Counted from the first letter of the stretch, positions 18,301 through 25,881 are shown. The stretch is 64,000 nucleotides of DNA from Flavobacterium anhuiense (GCF_004151235.1 NZ_JUIV01000004.1:271759-335758), one strand, 5' to 3'. The notes: generated from the letters alone by a model not told the origin. Numbers and translations are program-made.

Positions 18301-18487
18301 TACTCGATTTTGTTCCCTGTACAAGTACAGTCGCTCCCGGAACCCCAAATCCGTCTTCAGAAGAGGTAATTGTCCCACTTACAGTTTTGGATTCTTGAGC
18401 AAATCCAAACTGCATCATAAATACGCTAAGCAGCACCGCCATAAAATATGGAAGCTTTGTTGTTTTAATACAATTTTTGCTTTTCAT
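15359..18487 (-). CDS. SusC/RagA-family TonB-linked outer-membrane transporter
   Basis: This imports oligosaccharides released at the surface, with SusD as its lid and TonB-ExbBD as energy source. The 1042-aa protein has a signal peptide (to about residue 30, MQFGFAQ). A carboxypeptidase-regulatory-like domain follows (about 36-110, GVPGATVLVQGTKSS), then the plug with EIVVIGYGSQKK and LYVVDGI, and a long beta-barrel ending at the strand FMMGLNIKL. Size and order are canonical. It is the first large gene of the PUL. Its start overlaps a short leader ORF by 23 bases. The long divergent gap upstream, shared with the Nudix regulators, holds inverted repeats that may control it. Confidence 0.96.
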   Translation of the reverse strand: MKSKNCIKTTKLPYFMAVLLSVFMMQFGFAQESKTVSGTITSSEDGFGVPGATVLVQGTKSSTVTDFDGKYKVEAKAGDVLVITFVGFKTEKITVGSQKTVNVVLQPEAAELKEIVVIGYGSQKKTLVTNAVTQVSGESLAKTNTTNALQALQGQAAGLQVTSTSGQPGEGLNVVIRGAGSTGGTSPLYVVDGILTSDISYLSNSDIESISVLKDAASAAIYGSQASNGVILVTTKKGKRGASGQITFDQYYGVQSVARKMDMLNATEYATILNEAAVNSGKAPYFTSAQIAQLGAGTNWMDKVITDNAATKNFAFGASGGSDSSVYSTSLSYLGQEGVVGGADLSNYERYNFRFNSEHKLYKDVVTLGENLSFAYINKNGIGVGNQYNNSLRSAFQTSPLLPMYDDKGNYYDTTNDTEPWLAGQANPYAMMVYNNQNESNNQKLLGNVYLQIEPIKNLTFKTTLGLDYYAGEGHSYSPIYRLSIYANSTVNSVNQSMNKGKTLTWDNLLTYKFNVANNHHFEAMAGTSSINYDGTSIGATNADIIFNDLQHAWLDNATNKDGAKMSMNGQRSETKRMSYYGRLNYNYKEKYLINATYRIDGSSVFSPENQWGYFPSISGGWVVSNEEFLKDKSALSFLKLRASWGQVGNQNARPFQYLSTIKSNNTNYTFGDKEGVLTPGAYPDRLSNLDLKWETSEQIDLGFDARFLDNALSVTFDAYKKTNKDWLILAPVLATAGADAPYINGGDVVNRGLELSLQYQNKIGDFNYSISANGAYNENKVGQIPTSDGIIHGLTNELYANAGEFYRAENGQPLGYFWGYKTAGVFQNQAQIDNYKSASGIVLQPNATPGDVIYVNTNGDDKINADDKTKIGKPNPDFTYGFSLSANYKAFDFYLNANGVAGNEIVQSYRDQSGAYGNYNSSILDRWHGEGTSNTTPKVTEDNRNFTQFSDLYLQNGDFLRISTVTLGFDLAKMKQSKPFFASQFRLYFSVLNLYTFTKYNGMDPEIGFGSSNNDQKFSSGVDIGYYPRPRTFMMGLNIKL

Positions 18488-18710
18488 AATAAGAATTGAT
18501 TAAGTTTAAGTTATAGTTAGTGTTTTCTACCCTAAGAGAAATCTGAAAAAAACTTCCCAAGCAGGTCATGTCAGAAATGAGGGCCTGAATCTCATTTCTA
18601 ACATTTAGTGCTTGTAGACTATAAGCAACTTCAAAATCGATTCTTTCGGCAGAATTTGATGATGGTAATCTCATCAAAAAGCGATTAAAATCAATTCCTA
18701 AAAAATACAT
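18465..18710 (-). CDS. Possible 81-aa leader ORF overlapping the susC start
   Basis: An 81-codon frame begins at 18710, directly after the 16-nt leader motif shared with GH5. It ends 23 bases inside susC in another frame (TATTATGAAAAGC). The product has no signal peptide or recognised domain. The region also contains a 9-bp hairpin (18573-18599). It may be a translated leader that couples to susC, or simply an open frame in a long 5' leader. No homology was recognised, so I treat it as doubtful. Confidence 0.25.
   Translation of the reverse strand: MYFLGIDFNRFLMRLPSSNSAERIDFEVAYSLQALNVRNEIQALISDMTCLGSFFQISLRVENTNYNLNLINSYYEKQKLY
18573..18599 (-). promoter_or_regulatory. Hairpin in the susC leader
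   Basis: AGAAATGAG and CTCATTTCT form a perfect 9-bp stem with a 9-nt loop, about 85 bases before the susC ATG. On the coding strand it is followed by GGGAAGTTTTTTT some 25 bases later. It could take part in leader-RNA control or early termination. Function is inferred only. Confidence 0.35.
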
Positions 18711-18749
18711 TTGTGGTAAGTTTAAGTTAAGTGTAGTTTTGTTTTTTTA

Positions 18750-18794
18750 CTTATAGTCAATTTGAATTTATCTTATGGTAAATTTGACTACAAG
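18750..18794. promoter_or_regulatory. Inverted repeat upstream of susC leader
   Basis: Arms CTTATAGTCAA (18750-18760) and TTGACTACAAG (18784-18794) match at 10 of 11 positions as inverted copies. Additional symmetric AATTTA/TAAATT lies inside. It sits 40-85 bases upstream of the leader ORF start, where a regulator controlling the PUL could bind. It may be an operator or promoter-proximal element. Confidence 0.4.
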
Positions 18795-18932
18795 TGTAAA
18801 ACAAATTTTCTGTATTAACAAAATATTAGGGTTATTTTTTTTCGATTCTGATTAATCCTAACTTCTTTTTATTAATGCCATAAAATTTAAACAAGAATCG
18901 AAACAAAAATTGAAATAAAACCATCGTTTTAT

Positions 18933-19014
18933 AAAATTGACAATCAGTCGTTTAAGATTTCACCTAATAGGTACACTTTTTTTATGGCCTTTTAAACAAC
19001 TGATTGTCAATTTT
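18933..19014. promoter_or_regulatory. Near-perfect 23-bp inverted repeat in the PUL/regulator divergent region
   Basis: The arms 18933-18955 and 18992-19014 are reverse complements at 22 of 23 positions (core ATTGACAATCAGT), with a 36-base spacer. The repeat lies between the divergent susC and Nudix-regulator genes, ending about 80 bases before the likely regulator start. Each arm contains the small palindrome ATTGaCAAT. The simplest reading is a double operator for the adjacent winged-helix regulators. A transcript hairpin or small repeat element is the alternative. Apart from this and the 18750-18794 repeat, I see nothing coding in 18711-19076. Confidence 0.55.
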
Positions 19015-19097
19015 TTGTTTCGTTAAAAAAAATATAAGGCCTTCAAAAAGGCTAATAATGATTTTATTTATTTAATTTGTCAAAATTTATCTCATAT

Positions 19098-19814
19098 ATG
19101 ATTGAAAATGTAGACGACAAAACCGCTCATAAAAATGAAAACAGCGCGATGAATGCCATCACGATTGACTGTGTTATTTTTGGTTTTGATAAGGGCAGTC
19201 TTGAAGTTCTTTTAGTGCAGCATGCTGAAGGTATCAGTAAAGGAAAATGGGGACTTCCAGGAGGATGGATTTATAAAAAAGAAAGTACAGACAATGCCGC
19301 TCATCGTTTATTGAACGAGCTGACAGGTCTTGATAATATTTATCTGGAGCAGCTTAAAGCATTTGGAGATCCAGATCGTTTTCCGCTGAGACGTGTTATT
19401 ACAATTGGTTATTATGCTCTTGTAAAAAGAGAAGATTATAATATTAAAGCAGGTTTTACCGCTTCTGATGCCCAATGGTATAAAATCAATGAAATTCCAG
19501 ATTTGATTTACGACCATAATGAGATTTTAGATTACAGTTTAAAACACCTTCGAAACAGAGTTCGTCAAGCGCCAATTGGATTTAATCTTCTTCCTGAAAA
19601 ATTTACTTTATTGCAATTGATGCAGTTGTATGAAGAAATTTTGGGAATCGAAATGGACAAGCCCAATTTCAGACGAAAAATTCTGCACATGAAACTCTTG
19701 GTGGCATTAGACGAAAAACAGCAAGATGTTTCTCATAGAGCAGCTCAACTCTATAAGTTTGATCCTGAGATTTATGAGAAATTAACTGAAAAAGGATTCA
19801 ATTTTGAATTCTAA
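19098..19814 (+). CDS. NrtR/AraR-like regulator, degenerate Nudix domain plus winged helix (copy 1)
   Basis: This is a probable sugar-sensing transcription factor. A Nudix fold (about residues 15-150) is followed by a winged-helix region (FTLLQLMQLYEEILGIE, NFRRKILHMKLL), the architecture of the NrtR family. Bacteroidota members of this family are known to regulate arabinose or xylose genes. The Nudix box is broken: after the GGW and Glu positions the expected REUxEE reads RLLNEL, so hydrolysis is unlikely and the pocket may bind a sugar effector. I chose the ATG at 19098; an in-frame TTG at 19077 would add seven residues. It is transcribed away from the SusC operon and is followed 35 bases later by a close paralogue. 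The regulated target is inferred from position. Confidence 0.87.
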   Translation: MIENVDDKTAHKNENSAMNAITIDCVIFGFDKGSLEVLLVQHAEGISKGKWGLPGGWIYKKESTDNAAHRLLNELTGLDNIYLEQLKAFGDPDRFPLRRVITIGYYALVKREDYNIKAGFTASDAQWYKINEIPDLIYDHNEILDYSLKHLRNRVRQAPIGFNLLPEKFTLLQLMQLYEEILGIEMDKPNFRRKILHMKLLVALDEKQQDVSHRAAQLYKFDPEIYEKLTEKGFNFEF

Positions 19815-19849
19815 ATTTTCTATACACAAAATAACACGACAATAATACA

Positions 19850-20551
19850 TTGACTGAAATAACTACTAACTATCATAAACCAGCTGTAGAGGGAATCACA
19901 ATTGACTGTGTTTTCTTCGGATTTAATAAAGAGAGCCTCGAAGTTCTCTTGGTTCAGCACGCTCAAGGTGAAAGCAAAGGCAAATGGGGACTTCTAGGAG
20001 GTTGGCTTCAGCTCGAAGAAAGTGCTGATGATGCCGCGCAACGTATTTTGCAAGAACTTACAGGACTTGAAAATATTTATCTGGAACAGCTAAAAGCATT
20101 CACAAATCCAAAACGTGTTCCAGAAAGACGTGTTGTAACGATTGGCTATTACACTTTGGTGAATCGTGAAGATTATAATATTAAAGCCAGTTTGAGAGTT
20201 ATCGAAGCCAAATGGTATAAAATCAATGAAATTCCTGAGCTTATTTTTGACCACAATGAAATTCTAAATTTTAGTCTATTGCAGCTTAGAAACCGTGTAC
20301 GTCAGGCGCCGATTGGTTTCAATCTTCTTCCTGAAAAATTTACTTTGTTGCAGCTCATGCATTTGTATGAAGAAATTCTTGGAATCGAATTGGACAAATC
20401 TAATTTCAGACGAAAAATTCTTCACATGAAATTGCTCACAGCATTAGATGAAAAACAAAAAGACGTTTCGCACAGAGCTGCCAAACTTTATAAATTTGAT
20501 GATGAGATGTACAAAAAATTAACTGAAAAAGGGTTTAATTTTGAATTTTAA
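19850..20551 (+). CDS. NrtR/AraR-like regulator, degenerate Nudix domain plus winged helix (copy 2)
   Basis: This is a second Nudix-winged-helix protein of about 233 aa, closely similar to its upstream neighbour. The C-terminal DNA-binding half is almost identical (RNRVRQAPIGFNLLPEKF, KLTEKGFNFEF), while the Nudix half differs more. Its Nudix box is also broken (RILQEL), and the usual LPGGW reads LLGGW. No ATG suits the start, so TTG at 19850 is the best choice. The pattern points to tandem duplication followed by change in the effector-binding half, so the two may recognise the same DNA while responding to different sugars. Likely co-transcribed with copy 1. Confidence 0.86.
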   Translation: MTEITTNYHKPAVEGITIDCVFFGFNKESLEVLLVQHAQGESKGKWGLLGGWLQLEESADDAAQRILQELTGLENIYLEQLKAFTNPKRVPERRVVTIGYYTLVNREDYNIKASLRVIEAKWYKINEIPELIFDHNEILNFSLLQLRNRVRQAPIGFNLLPEKFTLLQLMHLYEEILGIELDKSNFRRKILHMKLLTALDEKQKDVSHRAAKLYKFDDEMYKKLTEKGFNFEF

Positions 20552-20616
20552 CGCCAATTTTAATTCACATCTTTCAACTATCTAAAATCTGCATTCCAGA
20601 ATCCAAAACTTTGCGC

Positions 20617-20624
20617 TATCTTTG
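20617..20624 (+). promoter_or_regulatory. Bacteroidota -7 promoter element upstream of lepA
   Basis: TATCTTTG matches the Bacteroidota TAnnTTTG -7 consensus and is followed by GCGCC, about 90 bases before the lepA ATG. A clear -33 TTTG box is not evident at ideal spacing. Confidence 0.55.
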
Positions 20625-20714
20625 CGCCTTAATAACATGCTTTAAAGCAATTGCTTTGACGCAGATTATTTCCAAAAAAAGACTTAAAATCGATTAGAGA
20701 ACCGATATATTAAA

Positions 20715-22511
20715 ATGAAGAAGATACGTAATTTTTGCATTATTGCACACATTGACCACGGTAAAAGTACATTAGCAGACCGATTACTAAGTGCGACACA
20801 AACCGTTACAGCTCGTGAAGAAAAAGCGCAATTGCTTGACAACATGGACTTGGAGCGCGAGCGTGGAATTACCATTAAGAGTCATGCCATTCAGATGGAA
20901 TACAAATACAAAGGCGAGGAATATATCTTAAACCTAATTGATACTCCTGGCCACGTTGACTTTTCTTATGAAGTTTCTAGATCTATCGCTGCCTGCGAAG
21001 GAGCTTTATTGATTGTTGATGCGGCACAAAGTATTCAAGCACAAACAATTTCAAATTTATATTTAGCACTTGAAAACGACTTAGAAATCATTCCGGTTTT
21101 AAATAAAGTCGATTTACCAAGTGCAAACCCAGAAGAAGTTAGTGATGATATTATCGATTTACTTGGTTGTAAATTGGAAGATATTATTCATGCTTCAGGA
21201 AAAACTGGTTTTGGTGTTGAGAACATTCTTGCTGCCATTATCGAAAAAATTCCTGCTCCGAAAGGTGATCCAGAAGAGCCATTGCAAGCTTTAATTTTTG
21301 ACTCGGTTTACAATCCATTTCGTGGAATTGAGGTAATCTTTAGAGTTGTAAATGGTGAAATCAAAAAAGGCCAGAAAATTAAATTCATGGCTACAGATAA
21401 TGAATATTTTGCTGACGAAATTGGTACTTTAAAATTAAATCAAGTTCCTAAAAATGTGGTTTCAGCAGGAGATGTTGGCTATTTGATTTCTGGAATTAAA
21501 GAAGCTCGTGAAGTAAAAGTTGGTGATACGATTACAGATGCAAAAGTTCCGACAACGAATATGGTTGCTGGTTTTGAGGATGTAAAACCAATGGTATTTG
21601 CTGGTATTTATCCTGTTGATACAGAAGATTACGAGGATTTACGTTCTTCAATGGAAAAATTACAGTTAAATGATGCTTCTTTAGTATTTACTCCAGAAAG
21701 TTCTGCGGCATTAGGATTTGGTTTCCGTTGCGGATTCTTAGGGATGCTTCACATGGAAATTATCCAAGAGCGTTTAGAGCGTGAGTTTGACATGACTGTA
21801 ATTACTACGGTTCCTAACGTTTCGTACTTAGCTTATACTAAAAAACATCCAGAAACTCCAATCGTTGTAAACAACCCTTCAGATTTACCAGAGCCTTCAA
21901 AACTGGACAGAGTTGAAGAGCCTTTTATTAAAGCTACGATCATTACAAAATCTGACTTTGTTGGAAACGTAATGAGTTTATGTATCGAAAAGCGTGGTTT
22001 AATTACCAACCAAACTTACTTAACAACTGAACGTGTTGAATTAAACTTTGACATGCCATTGGCCGAAATTGTATTCGATTTTTACGATCGTTTAAAAACA
22101 GTTTCTAAAGGTTACGCTTCTTTCGATTATTCTCCAATCGGAATGAGAACTTCGAAATTAGTTAAGCTTGACGTTCTTTTGAATGCACAAACTGTTGATG
22201 CACTTTCTGCATTGATTCACGAAGATAACGCTTACAACATCGGTAAAAAAATGACCGAGAAATTACGCGAACTTATCCCAAGACAGCAATTTGATATTCC
22301 GATTCAAGCGGCAATTGGAGCTAAGATTATTGCTCGTGAAACTATTAAAGCACTTCGTAAAGACGTTACCGCAAAATGTTACGGTGGAGATATTTCGCGT
22401 AAGCGTAAACTTCTTGAAAAACAGAAAAAAGGTAAAAAACGTATGCGTCAGGTAGGAAACGTTGAGATTCCGCAAGAAGCATTTATGGCTGTTTTGAAAT
22501 TGAACGACTAG
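20715..22511 (+). CDS. lepA: Elongation factor 4 (LepA)
   Basis: LepA is a ribosome-associated GTPase that can back-translocate tRNAs and aids translation under stress. The 598-aa length is standard. The start is supported by the motif AHIDHGKST near residue 10 (P-loop). DTPGHVDF (G3) and NKVD (G4) follow, then EF-Tu domain 2, the EF-G-like domains ([18 protein letters not shown]), and the LepA-specific C-terminal domain ([20 protein letters not shown]). It is a single gene with its own promoter element and a strong terminator after it, so it is probably not linked functionally to the regulators upstream. Confidence 0.98.
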   Translation: MKKIRNFCIIAHIDHGKSTLADRLLSATQTVTAREEKAQLLDNMDLERERGITIKSHAIQMEYKYKGEEYILNLIDTPGHVDFSYEVSRSIAACEGALLIVDAAQSIQAQTISNLYLALENDLEIIPVLNKVDLPSANPEEVSDDIIDLLGCKLEDIIHASGKTGFGVENILAAIIEKIPAPKGDPEEPLQALIFDSVYNPFRGIEVIFRVVNGEIKKGQKIKFMATDNEYFADEIGTLKLNQVPKNVVSAGDVGYLISGIKEAREVKVGDTITDAKVPTTNMVAGFEDVKPMVFAGIYPVDTEDYEDLRSSMEKLQLNDASLVFTPESSAALGFGFRCGFLGMLHMEIIQERLEREFDMTVITTVPNVSYLAYTKKHPETPIVVNNPSDLPEPSKLDRVEEPFIKATIITKSDFVGNVMSLCIEKRGLITNQTYLTTERVELNFDMPLAEIVFDFYDRLKTVSKGYASFDYSPIGMRTSKLVKLDVLLNAQTVDALSALIHEDNAYNIGKKMTEKLRELIPRQQFDIPIQAAIGAKIIARETIKALRKDVTAKCYGGDISRKRKLLEKQKKGKKRMRQVGNVEIPQEAFMAVLKLND

Positions 22512-22555
22512 ACTTTCTTTTTAGATAAAAGAGTAAAGAACAAAGATAATAGACT

Positions 22556-22586
22556 AAACCCGATGACTTATGTTGTCGGGTTTTTT
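22556..22586 (+). terminator. Intrinsic terminator after lepA
   Basis: AAACCCGA and TCGGGTTT form an 8-bp stem with a 12-nt loop, followed directly by a T-run, 45 bases after the lepA stop. Confidence 0.85.
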
Positions 22587-22740
22587 ATTTGTTTAAAGTT
22601 AAAAAATTATAACGTTAAAACTTACAAATTAAACAGATTATTAACTCAAAAAATTCAATATTAACTCATTCGAATAAATCGCAAGCCTTTTTAACACAAA
22701 AAATGTATTTTTAATCTTACAACTTTAACATTACAAGACT

Positions 22741-23358
22741 ATGAAAACCAAATTATCTGTTATTCTAGCATTATTTACATTTTACTTTGCAAATGCACAG
22801 CAAGATCAAGTTGACTCAGAAATGAATTCTGCAAAAGGTATTACTTTCCAACATGGCGATATGTTTATAGAAGGTTCTATTCAGATCACTACTGGTGGAG
22901 ATAAAGACTATTATGCTTTTAATCCCAAATTTGGATATTTTCTTAATGATAAATTTGCCGTTGGGGGACAATTGAGCTATTCTAGTAATAAAGTTGAAGC
23001 AACCGATGAAAAAACTAATATTTTTGGAATCGGTGGTTTCGCAAGATATTATGTATTGGAACTCGATAAAAAACGATTCAAAGCTTATGGAGAAGTAGGT
23101 TTGGGATACGGCAGAAATAAATACGAAAGTCCAATTACTGGTACAGATAATAGCAATAGTCTAACAGCCAATATCAATGTTGGTTTAAATTATTTCGTAA
23201 CTAAAAACATTGCCGTTACTTTTACTCTTGCTAATTTATTATCATACAACAGTGTTTCTCCAGAAAATGGCCCATCGTCTGACACTTTTCAATTAAACAT
23301 CAATTTATTTGAAAACATCTTTGACCAACCAAAATTCGGATTATTGTTTAGATTTTAA
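22741..23358 (+). CDS. Outer-membrane beta-barrel protein
   Basis: This is a 205-aa exported protein of unknown function. The signal peptide (ending FANAQ, about residue 19) is followed by alternating amphipathic strands characteristic of a small porin-like barrel (KDYYAFNPKFGYFLND, FKAYGEVGLGYGRNKYES). It ends in an aromatic residue (GLLFRF), as outer-membrane barrels do. It resembles the general OMP_b-brl family found throughout Bacteroidota. It stands alone between two terminators, so no partner is suggested. Confidence 0.8.
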   Translation: MKTKLSVILALFTFYFANAQQDQVDSEMNSAKGITFQHGDMFIEGSIQITTGGDKDYYAFNPKFGYFLNDKFAVGGQLSYSSNKVEATDEKTNIFGIGGFARYYVLELDKKRFKAYGEVGLGYGRNKYESPITGTDNSNSLTANINVGLNYFVTKNIAVTFTLANLLSYNSVSPENGPSSDTFQLNINLFENIFDQPKFGLLFRF

Positions 23359-23380
23359 TCCTCTTGTAATAATATAACTT

Positions 23381-23412
23381 AAACCCTCAATAATTCAGTT
23401 TATTGAGGGTTT
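23381..23412. terminator. Bidirectional terminator
   Basis: AAACCCTCAATAA and TTATTGAGGGTTT form a 13-bp perfect stem with T-runs on both sides. It separates the convergent beta-barrel gene and the minus-strand radical SAM operon. Confidence 0.88.
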
Positions 23413-23415
23413 TTC

Positions 23416-23613
23416 TTAAGACAGAAGTGTTCCGCATATTCCTAATCCAATAAGCAAATATAATGCTCCAATAATAAAACAAACTTTTGCTGCATTGGGA
23501 TTGTTTTTCTTAATTGCGAAACCAATAATTGCCATTAAAATTGGCGGCCCTACCATAATCGCTACAAAAAACGCAACCAAACCATTTAAATTACCAACTT
23601 CTAGTGCTGTCAT
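23416..23613 (-). CDS. Small two-helix membrane protein
   Basis: This 65-aa protein has two hydrophobic segments (about 12-34 and 43-64) joined by a charged loop (KKNNPNAAK). It starts 5 bases after the stop of the radical SAM gene, so it should be the last gene of that operon. I do not recognise the family. It could anchor or assist the two upstream proteins at the inner membrane, but that rests only on position. Bidirectional termination follows directly. Confidence 0.7.
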   Translation of the reverse strand: MTALEVGNLNGLVAFFVAIMVGPPILMAIIGFAIKKNNPNAAKVCFIIGALYLLIGLGICGTLLS

Positions 23614-23618
23614 ATTCT

Positions 23619-25010
23619 TTATATTTCAGTTCTTAATTCTTCTAATCTTTTTACTTTATCATCTCTATAAAATAAATTCATGGTTTCAAACGGAATTATT
23701 TTATTATCCTTATTGACAATATGCACGCATGATTTTTTTATTGCTCTCACATCAAAATTATAGGCATCAATAAACTGCATGATGATAATTCGAAACAGAT
23801 TGTCATAACCTAGTTCTGGCGCATCAATATTAGGAAGACAACACAATATAGATTTCAGATTTTCCTGTGCAACTTCTACAGAATTTCCCGTACTAAACAA
23901 ATCTATCATTTTGCCACGAAGCACTTCATCCTGCTCATAAATAATTGTGTTTTTACTATTGTCCAATAAATCGTTTGGATTAATATATCGTGTCAGCGGA
24001 AAAACTTCGTCTCCTAATTTCAATGCATAACCCATTACCAGAGCATCAGGATTACAAGGAACCGGAAGTAAATCATCAGAATTAAAAACTGTCGTCTGCT
24101 CCAGAATTTTTCTTCTTACTTCTGTTAAGGTCATTCGATCGGTTTCTAAGTTAAAATTCTCCAATCGGCCTGCAATTTGAGTGGGCTGAAATGTAACTCC
24201 ACGAACACATTTTTGCTTTAAGGCAAACTCAATAATTTTACCTATTTCATGATCGTTTAATCCTTTCTGAAGTGTAACAACCAAAGTCGTGGACAAATTA
24301 ACTTCATTTAGATTTTCTAAAGCTTGTTTTCGTATTTCGCTTAAATCAGCTCCGCGAAGTTCCTGCAATACGCTATCTTCAAAAGAATCAAACTGAAGAT
24401 AAATTTCAAAGTCTGGAGAATAGCTTTTTAATCGCTGAACAAATTCTTTGTCTTTTGCAATTTTAATTCCATTTGTATTTAGCATTAAATGTTTTATCGG
24501 AATTGATTTTGCGTAATCCAAAATTTCAAAAAACTCAGGATGTATGGTTGGTTCACCTCCGCTGATCTGCACTACATCAGGTTCTTTTTCATTTTTAACA
24601 ACCGTATCGAGCATTGCTTTTATTTCTTCAAGAGTTCTGTGCCTGCCGTAACTAGGCGATGAACCTGCATAACAAGTTGGACACGTCAAATTGCATCGAT
24701 CTGTAACCTCTACAACTGTCAAACAAGAATGCTGTTCATGATCTGGGCATAAACCACAATCGTACGGACAGCCATAATGTGTTTTTGTATTGAAAGTATA
24801 CGGCATCTCAGACGGTTTATTGTAGTTTCGGATATTCTTGTAATACTGAATATCGTCAGCAATCAAAACCTTAGAATTTCCGTGTTCTGGACATCTTTTA
24901 AGCATATAGACATTCTCGTCTTCAAAAACAATTTTAGCATCAATTCTCTTTAAGCATTCTGGACAAAGGCTTAATGTAAAATCATAATAAGTGTATTTTC
25001 TAACTGGCAT
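23619..25010 (-). CDS. Radical SAM enzyme of the COG1964 / Tes (MJ0619-like) type
   Basis: The 463-aa protein should bind several iron-sulfur clusters and S-adenosylmethionine. Visible motifs are a rubredoxin-like pair (CPEC at 16-19, CPEHG from 40), a second Cys set (GCPYDCGLCPDHEQH, Cys81/85/88), the radical SAM CX3CX2C motif CNLTCPTC (Cys106/110/113), GGEPTIH, and late cysteines in ILCCLPN and KSCVHIV. This pattern matches a family whose characterised members include the archaeal tetraether lipid synthase Tes, which joins lipid tails by radical chemistry. MJ0619-type methylases are related. The start overlaps the end of the Lgt-like gene by 11 bases, implying translational coupling. The reaction here is unknown; a lipid substrate is suggested by family and neighbour. 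Confidence 0.88.
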   Translation of the reverse strand: MPVRKYTYYDFTLSLCPECLKRIDAKIVFEDENVYMLKRCPEHGNSKVLIADDIQYYKNIRNYNKPSEMPYTFNTKTHYGCPYDCGLCPDHEQHSCLTVVEVTDRCNLTCPTCYAGSSPSYGRHRTLEEIKAMLDTVVKNEKEPDVVQISGGEPTIHPEFFEILDYAKSIPIKHLMLNTNGIKIAKDKEFVQRLKSYSPDFEIYLQFDSFEDSVLQELRGADLSEIRKQALENLNEVNLSTTLVVTLQKGLNDHEIGKIIEFALKQKCVRGVTFQPTQIAGRLENFNLETDRMTLTEVRRKILEQTTVFNSDDLLPVPCNPDALVMGYALKLGDEVFPLTRYINPNDLLDNSKNTIIYEQDEVLRGKMIDLFSTGNSVEVAQENLKSILCCLPNIDAPELGYDNLFRIIIMQFIDAYNFDVRAIKKSCVHIVNKDNKIIPFETMNLFYRDDKVKRLEELRTEI

Positions 25011-25743
25011 TTTTTACAAATAAATTTAAAATTGTTTTGTTATAATAAAGCAGACAAATCAAACATAAAATCTGAATCGAACTTATTCCAAAAATCAGGA
25101 AATAATTTGGTTTTAAAAATTCTACGAAAAAGCGAAACGTAAAATAGGCAATCATAAAATACTGAAATAATAGTCCGCTTTTAAGATTTTTTGTTTTTAG
25201 TTTCTTCAAAACAAAAAACAAAATAATCAGAAAAAGTAATTCGTATAAAGCTATTGGATGCCTTATAACATTATCTCCAAGATTCATTCCCATAAAAAAA
25301 GTCGTTTCTTTTCCATAGGTAAACTCATTAGTTCCAGATAAAAAACAACCGATTCTCCCTATAAAAATTCCTAGAATAATCGGAAAAGTAAATAAATCAC
25401 CCGATGATTCTTTTTCTCCTATAATCTTCTTCGCAATTTCAACCCCCAAGAGTCCGCCAAATAATCCTCCCATAATGGTCTTCGCATTGAAAAGGTCTAA
25501 AATTGATCTTGCATCAAGATGAAAAACAGGATTTTCCAGAAAACCCATAATTCTAGAACCTAAAAAAGCTCCAATTGCTGCACCCAAAATAATCGATAAC
25601 CTGTTTGTAGAAACAATAGTATCATTGGTTCTTTTTCTCAAAAAAACATAATATCGATATCCTAAGAAAAAGGCCAGATATTCTAAAACTAAATGGATAT
25701 TGATTTCATAACCAAAAATAACTGGCGCAAAAGGAAGTTTCAT
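25000..25743 (-). CDS. Lgt-like polytopic membrane protein (altered active site)
   Basis: The 247-aa protein has about seven membrane segments and resembles prolipoprotein diacylglyceryl transferase, which moves diacylglycerol from phosphatidylglycerol to lipoproteins. Recognisable pieces are GRIGCFLSG (129-137, matching the Lgt signature with Cys in place of the usual Asn), HPIALYE (162-168) and FRFFVEF (203-209). The usual His of the FHGG motif appears replaced by Phe (LFGG, 94-97). These changes suggest a paralogue with a different acceptor or lipid. It is the first gene of a three-gene operon with a radical SAM enzyme (11-base overlap). It could be the housekeeping Lgt only if no other copy exists in the genome. 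Confidence 0.75.
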   Translation of the reverse strand: MKLPFAPVIFGYEINIHLVLEYLAFFLGYRYYVFLRKRTNDTIVSTNRLSIILGAAIGAFLGSRIMGFLENPVFHLDARSILDLFNAKTIMGGLFGGLLGVEIAKKIIGEKESSGDLFTFPIILGIFIGRIGCFLSGTNEFTYGKETTFFMGMNLGDNVIRHPIALYELLFLIILFFVLKKLKTKNLKSGLLFQYFMIAYFTFRFFVEFLKPNYFLIFGISSIQILCLICLLYYNKTILNLFVKNAS

Positions 25744-25873
25744 TCTGTACTCTAAAATTTAATACTATAATTCTGTAAAGATGCAAAAAAATGTTTAAAT
25801 TCATTCGACTTATAAATTAAAACCTGTCTCAATTTGGAACAGATTTTTTTATCCTCTTTAGTTTTTACATTTG

Positions 25874-25881
25874 TATCTTTG
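25874..25881 (+). promoter_or_regulatory. -7-like promoter element before the WYL regulator
   Basis: TATCTTTG matches TAnnTTTG, 65 bases before the ATG at 25946. The leader that follows contains the imperfect direct repeat CTTAGAATCT (near 25914 and 25930). Confidence 0.45.

Noticed and set aside
19077..19097. TTG start for the first Nudix regulator
   Set aside because: An in-frame ATG at 19098 gives a normal N-terminus. The TTG is possible but less likely.
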